Source: Oceanibaculum pacificum (lineage in GTDB: Bacteria > Pseudomonadota > Alphaproteobacteria > Oceanibaculales > Oceanibaculaceae). From it: DNA of 58,900 bases. This document shows positions 46,646 to 54,355 of the stretch, piece after piece (positions within the stretch are counted from its first letter, which is position 1; each line of letters begins with the position of its first letter). The stretch covers positions 1 through 58,900 of the forward strand of contig NZ_LPXN01000002.1 of assembly GCF_001618175.1 (NCBI RefSeq), read 5' to 3'. The translations under genes were made by a program, and so were the position numbers. The notes below the pieces were generated by a model. The model made no database searches. It saw only the letters and a program-made list of their open reading frames with translations, and had not been told where the DNA came from.

Positions 46646-48127
46646 TCAGGAGCCCTGATTGACCGGATTGTCCCGCGACAGCGGGGCCGGGCGGCGCAGG
46701 GCAATGCGGCGGAAGCTGTCTATCGTCGATTGCCGGCGAAAACTGCGGGTATCGGCGAGGGGCTTGGACAGCTCGGTCAGGAACAGATCGGCCCAATGGT
46801 AAATATCGTTCGCCTCCACGATGGGCAGCATCGCGGCAAGCCGCGCCTGGCGTTCGGCCAGCGGCATTTCCAGCGCCTGGGCGATGGCGGTCGCCATGGC
46901 GTCGCGGTCGAACGGGTTTACCAGCAGCGCGCCTTCGCCAAGCTCGGCGCTGGCGCCGGCGAAGCGGGACAGCACCAGCACCCCCGGATCGGCCGGGTCC
47001 TGCGCGGCGACGAACTCCTTCGCCACCAGGTTCATGCCGTCGCGCAAGGGGGTGACGAGGCCGACCCGCGCCAGCCGGTACAACCCGGCCAGGCTGGGCC
47101 GTGTATAGCTGCGATTAACGTAGCGCAGCGGCGTCCAGGCGACGCCGCCGAAGCGGCCGTTAATCTCGCCGATGCGCCGGCTGAGCTGATGGTCCATGTC
47201 CTGATATTCCGGCACGCTGGACCGGCTTTTCGGCGTTATCTGCAGATAGGTCGAGCGGCCATGCCATTCCGGATTGGCGGCCAGGAAATAATCGAACGCG
47301 TCGATGCGCTCCAGCAGGCCCTTGGTGTAATCCAGCCGCTCGACGCCAATCAGCAGGCTTTGATTGTCCATGCTTTTGCGCATCTCGCCGATCAACCGGG
47401 AGGTCGCGGCCTGCTGCGCATAGCGCTTGAAGGTCTCGGTCTCGATGCTGATCGGGAAGGCCCCGATGCGCACGCAGCGGCCCCCGATCTCAAAGCTTTC
47501 GCCATCCTCGGACATTGTGGCGTCCATGGATTGCAGATAGCCGGCGAAATTATTGCGGTCGCTGGCGGTCTGGAAGCCGACCAGATCGTACTGCGCCAGC
47601 GCGCCGATTATCTCCCGATGGTCGGGCAGGGCGCTGAGCACATCGACCGGCGGCAACGGGATATGCAGGAAGAAGCCGATGCGGTTCTTATGGCCGCGCG
47701 CCCGAAGGTATTTCGCCAGCGGGATCAGGTGGTAATCATGCACCCAAAGCACGTCGTCCGGCTCTAGCAGGGCAGAGATATTCTCCGCGAAATGCCGGTT
47801 TACCCTCAGATAACCTTCCATCTCGGGCCGGTCGAACTCCGCCAGATCGGCGCGGTAATGCAGGAACGGCCACAAGACCCGATTGGAAAACCCGTTATAA
47901 TACTGGTCGATATCCTGCTGCGTCAGGTCCAGCAGGCCGAACTGGGTATTGCCGCGCTCCTCGAAACGGAAGCCGCCGGCGGTCTGGGCGATGTCGCCGC
48001 TCCAGCCCAGCCACAGGCCGGGCCGATCCTCGAACAGGCTGTTCACCGCTACGGCTAGGCCGCCCGCCATGATCTGGCCGGCCTTCGGAACTGCAACGCG
48101 ATTGGATACGACGATGAGACGCGACAA
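46646..48127 (-). CDS. otsA: Trehalose-6-phosphate synthase OtsA
   Basis: OtsA joins UDP-glucose and glucose 6-phosphate to trehalose 6-phosphate. The 493-aa GT20 protein carries LIVVSNRVAVPKAGQIMAGG at the start, VLWVHDYHLIPLAKYLR, FLHIPLPPVDVL, VERLDYTKGLLERIDAF and LRDGMNLVAKEFVA. Translation starts at a TTG (48127) with GGAGGG just upstream; ATG alternatives upstream lack this. It heads the eight-gene operon and has a GGAAC-type stress promoter about 150 bases upstream. OtsA is a known general-stress target in rhizobia. No otsB phosphatase lies in the window. Confidence 0.96.
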   Translation of the reverse strand: MSRLIVVSNRVAVPKAGQIMAGGLAVAVNSLFEDRPGLWLGWSGDIAQTAGGFRFEERGNTQFGLLDLTQQDIDQYYNGFSNRVLWPFLHYRADLAEFDRPEMEGYLRVNRHFAENISALLEPDDVLWVHDYHLIPLAKYLRARGHKNRIGFFLHIPLPPVDVLSALPDHREIIGALAQYDLVGFQTASDRNNFAGYLQSMDATMSEDGESFEIGGRCVRIGAFPISIETETFKRYAQQAATSRLIGEMRKSMDNQSLLIGVERLDYTKGLLERIDAFDYFLAANPEWHGRSTYLQITPKSRSSVPEYQDMDHQLSRRIGEINGRFGGVAWTPLRYVNRSYTRPSLAGLYRLARVGLVTPLRDGMNLVAKEFVAAQDPADPGVLVLSRFAGASAELGEGALLVNPFDRDAMATAIAQALEMPLAERQARLAAMLPIVEANDIYHWADLFLTELSKPLADTRSFRRQSTIDSFRRIALRRPAPLSRDNPVNQGS

Positions 48128-48285
48128 CCGACCCTCCTTCAATTGGAGACGATGAGCAGCAGAAGAAAGCTTGCCGGCCCGGCGCATCGAAATCGATCTA
48201 ACCCGCAGACATCCCGAAGATGCCGGTACGGTCCAATGGCGCGGCGGAACGGCATGCTCTCCTCAATGGATGGATATGAAGGCGT

Positions 48286-48310
48286 AACCGCAGGGCAGGA
48301 CATTTGTTCC
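48286..48310 (-). promoter_or_regulatory. EcfG-type stress promoter of the otsA operon, GGAAC-N16-GGTT
   Basis: On the minus strand GGAAC (48310-48306) and GGTT (48289-48286) are 16 bases apart. The start would be near 48279, giving an untranslated leader of about 150 bases before the otsA TTG. Confidence 0.65.
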
Positions 48311-48335
48311 GTGCGCCTAATTTATGCCTTGCCCG

Positions 48336-49187
48336 TTAAGAGCCGACGATGCTGCCGCCATTCGGATGCAGCACTTGGCCGCTCATGTAGGAGGCGTCGT
48401 CGCTGGCCAGAAAGACGTAGCAGGGGGCGACCTCGTTGGGCTGTCCCGGCCGCTCCATCGGGGCGCTGGCGCCATGCTCGGCAACCTTCTCGGGCTTGAA
48501 GGAGGCGGGAATCAGCGGCGTCCAGATCGGCCCCGGCGCAACCGCGTTGACCCGGATGCCACGCTCCATCAGGCGTTGCGACAGGCTGCGGGTGAAGCTG
48601 ACGATGGCGCCACGCGTGGCGCTGTAATCCAGCAGCGTCTGGTGGCCGTTATAGGCGGTGATCGAAGTGGTGTTCACGATGGCGGCACCTTCCCCCAGGT
48701 GCGGCAAGGCGGCCTTGGTCATGAAGAAATAGCCGAATACATTGGTGCGGAAGGTGCGTTCCAGCTGTTCGGCGGTCAGCTCGGTCAAATCCGCGACCTC
48801 GTGCTGCTCGGCGGCGTTGTTCACCAGAATATCGAGCGTGCGGAACCGCTCGACCGTCTTGGCGACCACCTCCTTGCAGAAGGCCTCATCGCCGATGTCC
48901 CCGGCGAAGCTGATCGCTTCCCGGCCTTCCTCGGCGATCAGCTTTTCGGTTTCGGCCGCGTCTTCCGTCTCGTCCAGATAGACAAAGGCAATGTTAGCGC
49001 CCTCGCGCGCCATGGCGACAGCTACCGCGCGGCCGATGCCGCTGTCGCCGCCGGTGATCAGCGCCACCTTGCCGGCCAGCTTGTCGGCGCCGGGATGGCG
49101 GGGGATGTAGTCCGGGCGCGGCGCCATTTCCTTCTCGCTGCCGGGCTGGTGGTCCTGCGCCTGGGGCGGTTGCAGATGCTCTGCCAT
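48336..49187 (-). CDS. Short-chain dehydrogenase/reductase, stress-type
   Basis: A 283-aa SDR with an extended N-terminus (about 40 residues, Pro/His/Asp-rich) as in the YghA/YhxC/glucose-dehydrogenase-like stress group. The cofactor motif is TGGDSGIGRAVA (about 45-56), followed by NNAAE and the catalytic Ser in NTTSITAYNG. The active-site YxxxK reads YSATR: the Lys is replaced by Arg192 (codon CGT at 48614-48612), which is unusual. The ATG has AAGGAGA eight bases upstream and a GGAAC-type promoter beyond it. Substrate unknown; an osmotic or stress role is inferred from the promoter. Confidence 0.87.
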   Translation of the reverse strand: MAEHLQPPQAQDHQPGSEKEMAPRPDYIPRHPGADKLAGKVALITGGDSGIGRAVAVAMAREGANIAFVYLDETEDAAETEKLIAEEGREAISFAGDIGDEAFCKEVVAKTVERFRTLDILVNNAAEQHEVADLTELTAEQLERTFRTNVFGYFFMTKAALPHLGEGAAIVNTTSITAYNGHQTLLDYSATRGAIVSFTRSLSQRLMERGIRVNAVAPGPIWTPLIPASFKPEKVAEHGASAPMERPGQPNEVAPCYVFLASDDASYMSGQVLHPNGGSIVGS

Positions 49188-49219
49188 GACGATTCTCCTT
49201 GGTTTCGGTCTGCCCGCCT

Positions 49220-49245
49220 AACCAAGGCTATCGGCGCGATGTTCC
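49220..49245 (-). promoter_or_regulatory. EcfG-type stress promoter of the SDR gene, GGAAC-N17-GGTT
   Basis: On the minus strand GGAAC (49245-49241) and GGTT (49223-49220) are 17 bases apart, 33 bases before the ATG at 49187. Confidence 0.65.
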
Positions 49246-49266
49246 GGTACGCTTTTGGAGACGGGC

Positions 49267-49292
49267 GGAACCAGCGCGTGGCGCAGCGGGTT
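49267..49292 (+). promoter_or_regulatory. EcfG-type stress promoter of the 63-aa gene, GGAAC-N17-GGTT
   Basis: GGAAC (49267-49271) and GGTT (49289-49292), spacer 17, lie 34 bases before the ATG at 49327. It is back to back with the SDR promoter. Confidence 0.6.
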
Positions 49293-49326
49293 GTAGGGGC
49301 AGCAACCCGCAAACGAGGTGAGGATA

Positions 49327-49518
49327 ATGCGCAAGCTATTGTGCCTGGCGATGACGGCTGGAATCGTCGGATGTGTCGCGCTGCTGTTGAGCGAGAAGAA
49401 GCGGCTTCGTCCCCATATCGCTGGCGCGCTGGGAGCGCCCCGCGGCCGGAAATGGGACAAGGTCGACGAGGAATCCTACGACTCATTCCCTGCCAGCGAC
49501 CCGCCCGGCAATTACTAA
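49327..49518 (+). CDS. Small protein with N-terminal hydrophobic segment and SFPASDPP motif
   Basis: A 63-aa protein. Residues about 3-22 are hydrophobic (KLLCLAMTAGIVGCVALLL), either a signal with a lipobox-like GC or a membrane anchor. The C-terminus reads KVDEESYDSFPASDPPGNY; the acidic SFPASDPP motif is shared by many small alphaproteobacterial proteins of unknown role. The ATG at 49327 has GAGGTGAGG upstream. It has its own GGAAC-type promoter. Confidence 0.75.
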   Translation: MRKLLCLAMTAGIVGCVALLLSEKKRLRPHIAGALGAPRGRKWDKVDEESYDSFPASDPPGNY

Positions 49519-49552
49519 TCCCAAGCCCTCGGTCCGAGGCGACAGCCGATCC

Positions 49553-49578
49553 GGAACCTTTCCGTATGGCTTCCGGTT
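49553..49578 (+). promoter_or_regulatory. EcfG-type stress promoter of the phospholipase D gene, GGAAC-N17-GGTT
   Basis: GGAAC (49553-49557) and GGTT (49575-49578), spacer 17, lie 37 bases before the ATG at 49616. Confidence 0.65.
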
Positions 49579-49615
49579 AATAACGTGCTGCTATGGCTTG
49601 GACCGAGAGGGCCGG

Positions 49616-51085
49616 ATGAATCATAACCGTAAATTGTCGCCGGCTGTCGTTTCGCTACAGCAAGGCCAGGAGGGGCTCTCCGCCGCGCCGCTTCTGAAGC
49701 CGGGACAAAATTGCTACCAGGTCGCGCGGGCCGATCGGGCCGCCGTGCTGCTCTCCGCCGCGGAGTATTTCGCGGCGCTGGAGCAGGCGCTGTTGCGGGC
49801 GCGCCGGTCGGTGATTCTGATCGGCTGGGATTTCGACGGTGAGATCACGCTGCGGGCGGATCGCGACTCGCCTTCTGTCGGCCCGTTGCTGCGCTCCCTG
49901 GTGGAAGCGCAGCCGGAGCTGGAGATTCGCCTGCTGATCTGGAGCACCGCCGTGCTGCATGGCCCCAGCGCCCCGATGCCGCTGCTGATGGGGGCGGACT
50001 GGCAGAAGCATCCGCGCATCCATCTGCATCTCGACACCGCCCATCCGATCTATGGCGCGCATCACCAGAAAATCGTGTGCATCGATGGCTGCCTCGGCTT
50101 TGCCGGCGGCATCGACCTAACCGTGGAACGCTGGGATTCCCGCCGCCACCGGAAGAATGATTCGCGCCGCCGCACGCCCGACGACAAGCCGTATGGCCCG
50201 GTGCACGATCTGCAAATGGCGGTCGATGGCGATGCCGCGCGGGCGCTGGAGCAGGTCGCGCGCGACCGCTGGCTGGCGGCGACCGGCGAGACGCTGGCCC
50301 CGGTGGAGCCCGCCAGCGAGTGCTGGCCATCGTCGCTGCGGCCGCATTTCAAGGCTTGCGATATCGGCGTCGCCCGCACCGCCCCGGCCCGTGCTGGCCG
50401 CCCGGCGGTGGGCGAGGTGAAGCGGCTGACGCTGGACGCATTGGCCGCCGCCCGCAACTGCATCTATATCGAGGCGCAATATTTCAGCCAGCGCCATGTC
50501 GGCGATGTGCTGGCGGAAAAACTGGCCGAACCCGACGGGCCTGAGATTGTCGTCATCACCACCCATACTTTCGAGGCGACGGTGGAGCGCCTGGCGATGG
50601 GCAGCAATCGAGACCGGCTGATCCGCCGTCTGCGCGAAAGCGACCGCGACGGCAGGCTGCGGGTCTATCACCCGGCAATCCGCGACAAGGATGAGGATTG
50701 CGAGGTGCTGATTCACGCCAAGCTGATCATCGTCGATAACAGCTTCCTGCGGGTCGGCTCCTCCAATCTGAACAACCGCTCCTTCGGGCTGGATACCGAA
50801 TGCGATCTGGGGCTGGAAGGCGCGGACGCCGAGATCCAGGCCGCCATCGCCGGCATCCGCGACCGGCTGCTGGCCTGCCATCTGGGCATCGAGACCGAGC
50901 GTTTCACCGAGGCGCTGGCGGCCGAGGGGTCGATGATCGGCGCCATCGAGGCGCTGAACCATAATGCCCATTGCCTGCTGCCGTTCGAGGCGATGAGCGA
51001 TACCGGCCCCACCCGGCCCATGCCGGGCACCGGGCTGATCGACCCGTCCGGCCCTTACAAGCTGCTGGATTTCCTGCGCCGCTAA
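49616..51085 (+). CDS. Phospholipase D-family protein (cardiolipin synthase-like)
   Basis: A 489-aa protein with two HKD motifs: HHQKIVCID (about residues 150-158) and HAKLIIVDN followed by SSNLNNRSFGLDTE (about 369-390). These form one active site for phosphatidyl transfer or hydrolysis. There is no membrane segment, unlike classic ClsA, and it more resembles the soluble ClsB/YbhO or PLD type. The ATG at 49616 has GAGAGGG upstream. It is convergent with, and overlaps by 4 bp, a YbhN-like gene; in E. coli ybhO (clsB) and ybhN are also neighbours, so a joint role in membrane lipids is likely. Both have GGAAC-type promoters. Confidence 0.9.
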   Translation: MNHNRKLSPAVVSLQQGQEGLSAAPLLKPGQNCYQVARADRAAVLLSAAEYFAALEQALLRARRSVILIGWDFDGEITLRADRDSPSVGPLLRSLVEAQPELEIRLLIWSTAVLHGPSAPMPLLMGADWQKHPRIHLHLDTAHPIYGAHHQKIVCIDGCLGFAGGIDLTVERWDSRRHRKNDSRRRTPDDKPYGPVHDLQMAVDGDAARALEQVARDRWLAATGETLAPVEPASECWPSSLRPHFKACDIGVARTAPARAGRPAVGEVKRLTLDALAAARNCIYIEAQYFSQRHVGDVLAEKLAEPDGPEIVVITTHTFEATVERLAMGSNRDRLIRRLRESDRDGRLRVYHPAIRDKDEDCEVLIHAKLIIVDNSFLRVGSSNLNNRSFGLDTECDLGLEGADAEIQAAIAGIRDRLLACHLGIETERFTEALAAEGSMIGAIEALNHNAHCLLPFEAMSDTGPTRPMPGTGLIDPSGPYKLLDFLRR

Positions 51086-52038
51086 TCCCCGGCGGCGGCC
51101 GGCTGCGCCTGGCGGCGCAGCACCAGCTCCGACAGGGCCAGGGTCAGACCGCCCAGCATCAGCGGCGCCAGGTAATAGACGAAGCGGAACACCAGCAGCG
51201 CGCCCAATATGTTGGCCGAGGGCAGCAGGAAGATCAGGATCGATTCGATGACCCCCAGCCCGCCCGGCACATGGCTGACCAGCGCGCCGAAATTGGCGAT
51301 CACATAGCCGGTCGCGGCGGTGACGTAGGGCACGTCGGCAATCGCCAGCAGCGCCTGATGCAGGCTGGCCGCGACCAGCGCGAAATTTACCGGGCCGACC
51401 ACGAGTTGCAGGGCGGCGATCTTCCAATCCGGCATTTCGAACGACCAGCGCCACAGCGTCAGCGTGCCGGTCACGCGGACGGCGGCCAGCAGATACAGCG
51501 CCGGCAGCGCCAGGCAGCCGAGGCCCAGGGCGATGACCAGCGGCTGCGACAGCCGCGTCAACTCCGCCGCCAGCTTGGGGTTGATGAGCAGTGCGACGCC
51601 GCCCAGCGTGATCAGCCCCAGCCCAACGGTCATGCCGCAAAACAGCACCAGCTTGGCAACATCCTCGGTGGAAAAGCCCCAGCGCGAATAAAAACGATAG
51701 CGCAGCGCGCCGCTGCTGACCGCCGCCATGCCCAGCGTATGGCCGATCGACAGGCTGGTGAAGGAGGCCAGCGCGATCTTCGGATAGGCTAAATCCTTTC
51801 CCAGATAGCGCACCGCCAGCGTGTCGAAGCCGGTTAGCGCTACATAGCTGCCGGCCGCGAACAGCGCCGCCAGACCCAGCCGCCAGGCCGGCATGTCGCG
51901 CACCGACTGCGCCACCTCGGCGAAATCATACTGGCCGAGCGCGCGGTACAGCAGATAGCCGGCAATGGCCAGCAGCACGCAGACGATTAACGGGGCGAAG
52001 CGCTTCAACGGCGACGCTTTGGATTTTGCCTGCTGCAA
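51082..52038 (-). CDS. YbhN/lysylphosphatidylglycerol-synthase-like membrane protein
   Basis: A 318-aa inner-membrane protein with about eight helices. It matches the UPF0104/LPG_synthase_TM family: ALTGFDTLAVRYLG, SLSIGHTLGMAAVSSGALRYRFYSRWG and NFGALVSHVPGGLGVIESILIFLLP are typical pieces. The frame opens at a TTG at 52083, but that codon lies on the -10 element of a stress promoter, so the TTG at 52038 (AGGAAA upstream) is preferred. Family members flip or modify lipids or are of unknown role. It pairs with the convergent phospholipase D gene. Confidence 0.82.
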   Translation of the reverse strand: MQQAKSKASPLKRFAPLIVCVLLAIAGYLLYRALGQYDFAEVAQSVRDMPAWRLGLAALFAAGSYVALTGFDTLAVRYLGKDLAYPKIALASFTSLSIGHTLGMAAVSSGALRYRFYSRWGFSTEDVAKLVLFCGMTVGLGLITLGGVALLINPKLAAELTRLSQPLVIALGLGCLALPALYLLAAVRVTGTLTLWRWSFEMPDWKIAALQLVVGPVNFALVAASLHQALLAIADVPYVTAATGYVIANFGALVSHVPGGLGVIESILIFLLPSANILGALLVFRFVYYLAPLMLGGLTLALSELVLRRQAQPAAAGD

Positions 52039-52085
52039 ACCGGTTTCCTGCCTGTGGTTCTGGGGTAATGACCTGACGGACAAGT

Positions 52086-52111
52086 AACCCTTCGGCCCGG
52101 CGCATTGTTCC
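52086..52111 (-). promoter_or_regulatory. EcfG-type stress promoter of the YbhN-like gene, GGAAC-N17-GGTT
   Basis: On the minus strand GGAAC (52111-52107) and GGTT (52089-52086) are 17 bases apart. The predicted start near 52079 lies after the first TTG of the frame, which supports the downstream TTG at 52038. Confidence 0.65.
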
Positions 52112-52159
52112 TGGCCACGGCTGGCATAGGGATGTTCGCAGAAGTATTCGAGGGGGGAA

Positions 52160-52234
<75 letters not shown>

Positions 52235-52380
52235 ATTCCATGCGGCGTTCGATGCGGGGTATCGAACGGAGCGAAGCGTTTAGCATCGCCGTTCGGGGAA
52301 GGCAAGCCCGTCCCGGAAGCGAAACGCGGTTTTTTCGCCAGGGGTGACAGCACCCCGCCCGCCGCCTATCATCGCAGGCG

Positions 52381-53331
52381 ATGACGACGGAGCCGACGCC
52401 CCTTACCGACTTCGCTTCCGACGCCGCCGGGCCCGACCCCGTCGCGGAAGTGTCACCGCCTTTCGAGGTGCTGGCGCCGGCGCGGCAGACCCTGCCGCTG
52501 GTATTCGCCTCGCCGCATAGCGGGCGGGTTTATCCGGCCTCCCTGCTGGCCGCCTCGCGGCTCGACCCGTTGGCCTTGCGCAAATCCGAGGATTGCTTCG
52601 TCGACGAGATATTCGCCGCCGCGCCGGAATGCGGCGCGCCGCTGATCCGGGCGCATTTTCCGCGCGTCTATATCGACCCCAACCGCGAACCATTCGAGCT
52701 GGATCCGGCGATGTTCAGCGACGCGCTGCCGGACTATGTGAATATCCGCTCGCCGCGCGTCGCATCGGGGCTGGGCACCGTTGCGCGCATCGTCGCCGAT
52801 GGCGAGCCGATCTATCGCGACCGGCTGCGCTTTGCCGAGGCGGCGCGGCGCATCGCCACCTGCTACCGGCCTTATCATGCCACGCTGGCCCGGCTGCTGC
52901 GCGAGACGCGGCAGCATTTCGGTTTCGCCATCCTTGTGGATTGCCATTCCATGCCGTCGGTCGGCCTGCCGGCGGCGCGCGGCGGCAAGCCGGTCCGTGG
53001 CGGGGCGGCGGCGGGCAAGGTCGATACGGTTCTGGGCGATTGCTTCGGCACCGCCTGCTCGCCGGCGGTGACGGAGCGCTGCGAGGCGCTGCTGCAGGGG
53101 TTCGGCTATAGCGTGGCGCGCAACCATCCTTATGCCGGGGGCTACACGACCCGGCATTACGGGCGGCCGCGCGATGGGGTGCACGCCATCCAGATCGAGA
53201 TCAACCGCGCGCTCTACATGGATGAACGGCTGTATGAGCGCAGCGCGCATCTGCCGGTATTGGCGGCGGAGATGCGGCAGCTTATCCTCGGCATGGCTGA
53301 TCTGGACCTGCTTCAACTGGCGGCGGAATGA
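52381..53331 (+). CDS. N-formylglutamate amidohydrolase
   Basis: A 316-aa enzyme of the N-formylglutamate amidohydrolase family (HutG type), which releases formate and glutamate in a branch of histidine breakdown or acts on related N-formyl amino acids. Marks are VFASPHSGRVYP (about 41-52), ARFP-like HFPRVYIDPNREPFELDPAMF (about 100-120, shown in part), FAILVDCHSMPS and a conserved Tyr/His-rich NHPYAGGYTTRHYG. No other hut genes are nearby. It overlaps the acetyltransferase by 4 bp. The ATG at 52381 has a weak ribosome site. Confidence 0.93.
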   Translation: MTTEPTPLTDFASDAAGPDPVAEVSPPFEVLAPARQTLPLVFASPHSGRVYPASLLAASRLDPLALRKSEDCFVDEIFAAAPECGAPLIRAHFPRVYIDPNREPFELDPAMFSDALPDYVNIRSPRVASGLGTVARIVADGEPIYRDRLRFAEAARRIATCYRPYHATLARLLRETRQHFGFAILVDCHSMPSVGLPAARGGKPVRGGAAAGKVDTVLGDCFGTACSPAVTERCEALLQGFGYSVARNHPYAGGYTTRHYGRPRDGVHAIQIEINRALYMDERLYERSAHLPVLAAEMRQLILGMADLDLLQLAAE

Positions 53332-53861
53332 ACGACCTACCCGTGCTGCGAGACGCCGTCGAGGCGGATATTCCGGCGATTCTCGAAATCTACGCCCATC
53401 ACGTGCTGCATGGCCTCGCCAGCTTCGAGGAGCAGCCGCCCGACACGGCGGAAATGCTGCGCCGCTTCCAGGCGCTACGCCAGGGCGGCTTTCCCTATCT
53501 GGCGGCGGAGTTGGGTGGGCAGCTCGTCGGTTATGCCTATGCCGGGCAGTACCGGCCGCGACCGGCCTATCGCCATTCGGTGGAGGATTCGGTCTATGTG
53601 CGCACGGGGCTGGCCGGGCGGGGAATCGGCCGGCTGCTGCTGGCCGCCCTGCTGGAACGCTGCACCGCACTCGGCTTCCGGCAGATGATCGCCATTATCG
53701 GCGATAGCGGCAATGCGGGCTCCATCGGCCTGCATGAGGCGATGGGGTTTCGGCGCGTCGGCACCATCCAATCGGTCGGCTTCAAACAGGGCCGGTGGGT
53801 CGATAGCGTACTGATGCAGCGCGCTTTGGGCGACGGCGACGCGAGCCTGCCCAGCCGCTGA
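53328..53861 (+). CDS. GNAT N-acetyltransferase (phosphinothricin acetyltransferase-like)
   Basis: A 177-aa GNAT enzyme closest in appearance to the phosphinothricin/methionine-sulfoximine acetyltransferase branch: VEADIPAILEIYAHHV at the start, SFEEQPPD, RPRPAYRHSVEDSVYV, the acetyl-CoA loop GRGIGRLLL (about 100-108), and IGDSGNAGSIGLHEAMGF. Natural substrates are amino-acid analogues. Translation is coupled to the amidohydrolase through an ATGA overlap, which hints at amino-acid derivative metabolism. Confidence 0.9.
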   Translation: MNDLPVLRDAVEADIPAILEIYAHHVLHGLASFEEQPPDTAEMLRRFQALRQGGFPYLAAELGGQLVGYAYAGQYRPRPAYRHSVEDSVYVRTGLAGRGIGRLLLAALLERCTALGFRQMIAIIGDSGNAGSIGLHEAMGFRRVGTIQSVGFKQGRWVDSVLMQRALGDGDASLPSR

Positions 53862-53875
53862 AACCGAGGGCGCAG

Positions 53876-53904
53876 AAAAAAGGGCCGCGCACGAAGCGCG
53901 GCCC
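53876..53904 (-). terminator. Terminator of the sRNA
   Basis: A perfect 9-bp GC-rich stem (53904-53896 with 53890-53882), TTCGT loop and six T on the minus strand. On the plus strand it may also end the acetyltransferase transcript, though only GAGTTT follows. Confidence 0.9.
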
Positions 53905-53963
53905 GAGTTTAGGGAGGAAACGCCCAAAAAGTGCGTACGACAGAGGACAAGGTCATGTCGCAC
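53876..53963 (-). ncRNA. mmgR: Small RNA, alpha-r8/MmgR-like
   Basis: On the minus strand a sigma-70-type promoter (TTGACA, 17-base spacer, CATATT) is followed by an ~88-base transcript ending in a strong terminator: stem GGGCCGCGC/GCGCGGCCC, loop TTCGT, then six T. The transcript starts with a GUGCG...CGCAC hairpin (53963-53959 with 53935-53931) and holds the single-stranded decanucleotide UUUCCUCCCU (53920-53911). From memory this motif and layout define the alpha-r8 family that includes Sinorhizobium MmgR, an Hfq-bound sRNA that limits polyhydroxybutyrate granule accumulation and is repressed by AniA/PhaR. Two PhaR-like sites flank the promoter here. The motif is anti-Shine-Dalgarno, so it should block translation of targets. 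Confidence 0.75.
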
Positions 53964-53972
53964 TGCAAAATA
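53960..53972. promoter_or_regulatory. PhaR/AniA-like site over the sRNA start
   Basis: The 13-bp GCACTGCAAAATA (plus strand) recurs exactly in inverse at 54065-54077. It covers the -10 element and start of the sRNA, where a bound repressor would block transcription. Confidence 0.5.
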
Positions 53973-53997
53973 TGATCGGCACACCATCCCTTGTCAA
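53969..53997 (-). promoter_or_regulatory. Sigma-70-type promoter of the sRNA
   Basis: TTGACA (53997-53992) and CATATT (53974-53969) on the minus strand are 17 bases apart. The predicted start is a G at 53963 or 53961, exactly where the first RNA hairpin begins. Confidence 0.7.
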
Positions 53998-54066
53998 ACA
54001 TTTTTTAAGTTGTTGATAAATAACAAATTATACACTTTTGAGTAATAAAATTTCGACTCATGGGTA

Positions 54067-54081
54067 TTTTGCAGTGCAAAA
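54067..54081. promoter_or_regulatory. PhaR/AniA-like palindrome TTTTGCA-G-TGCAAAA
   Basis: A perfect 15-bp palindrome about 110 bases upstream of the sRNA start. The TTGCA/TGCAA half-sites resemble the PhaR operators known at phasin and phaR promoters in alphaproteobacteria (from memory). It could serve the sRNA, the kinase, or both. Confidence 0.5.
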
Positions 54082-54355
54082 ATTTCGGAAATGAGTCGTC
54101 CTCATATTGTGCGTCGCAATATTTCATCATTCGCTCCCCCTGCGCATCGCTCTGAATGGCCGGGAAGGCGCTGTCGTGTTATGGTTTCGATAAGAGAGCG
54201 TCGCTTAATGAACGCTCCCAACCGCCGTCGGATCATGCAGAACAGCCCGGCGCGCGATCGCTCACAGAAGGTGCGGGGAAATGGGGACCCGCGGAAACCG
54301 GTCGGCAGTCATAATGCCTCCCGGAACCGATGCGGGTGGTACGAGATAGCGCCGC

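Larger units (their letters stand above)
53862..54355. other. Intergenic region with sRNA and PhaR-like sites
   Basis: This 494-base gap between the acetyltransferase and the histidine kinase contains the minus-strand small RNA (53876-53963), its promoter, two copies of a TTTTGCAGTGC-type site, an AT-rich stretch (about 53985-54060), and an ATATTG/CAATAT inverted repeat (54104-54122). The right 230 bases should hold the kinase promoter. I see no credible protein gene here. Confidence 0.7.

Noticed and set aside
46575..46704. Longer N-terminus for GlgE
   Set aside because: It would overlap otsA by 59 bases; the ATG at 46575 has a strong ribosome site and the family's usual start.
54322..54350. 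GGAAC upstream of the histidine kinase as a stress promoter
   Set aside because: No GTT at 16 or 17 bases distance.
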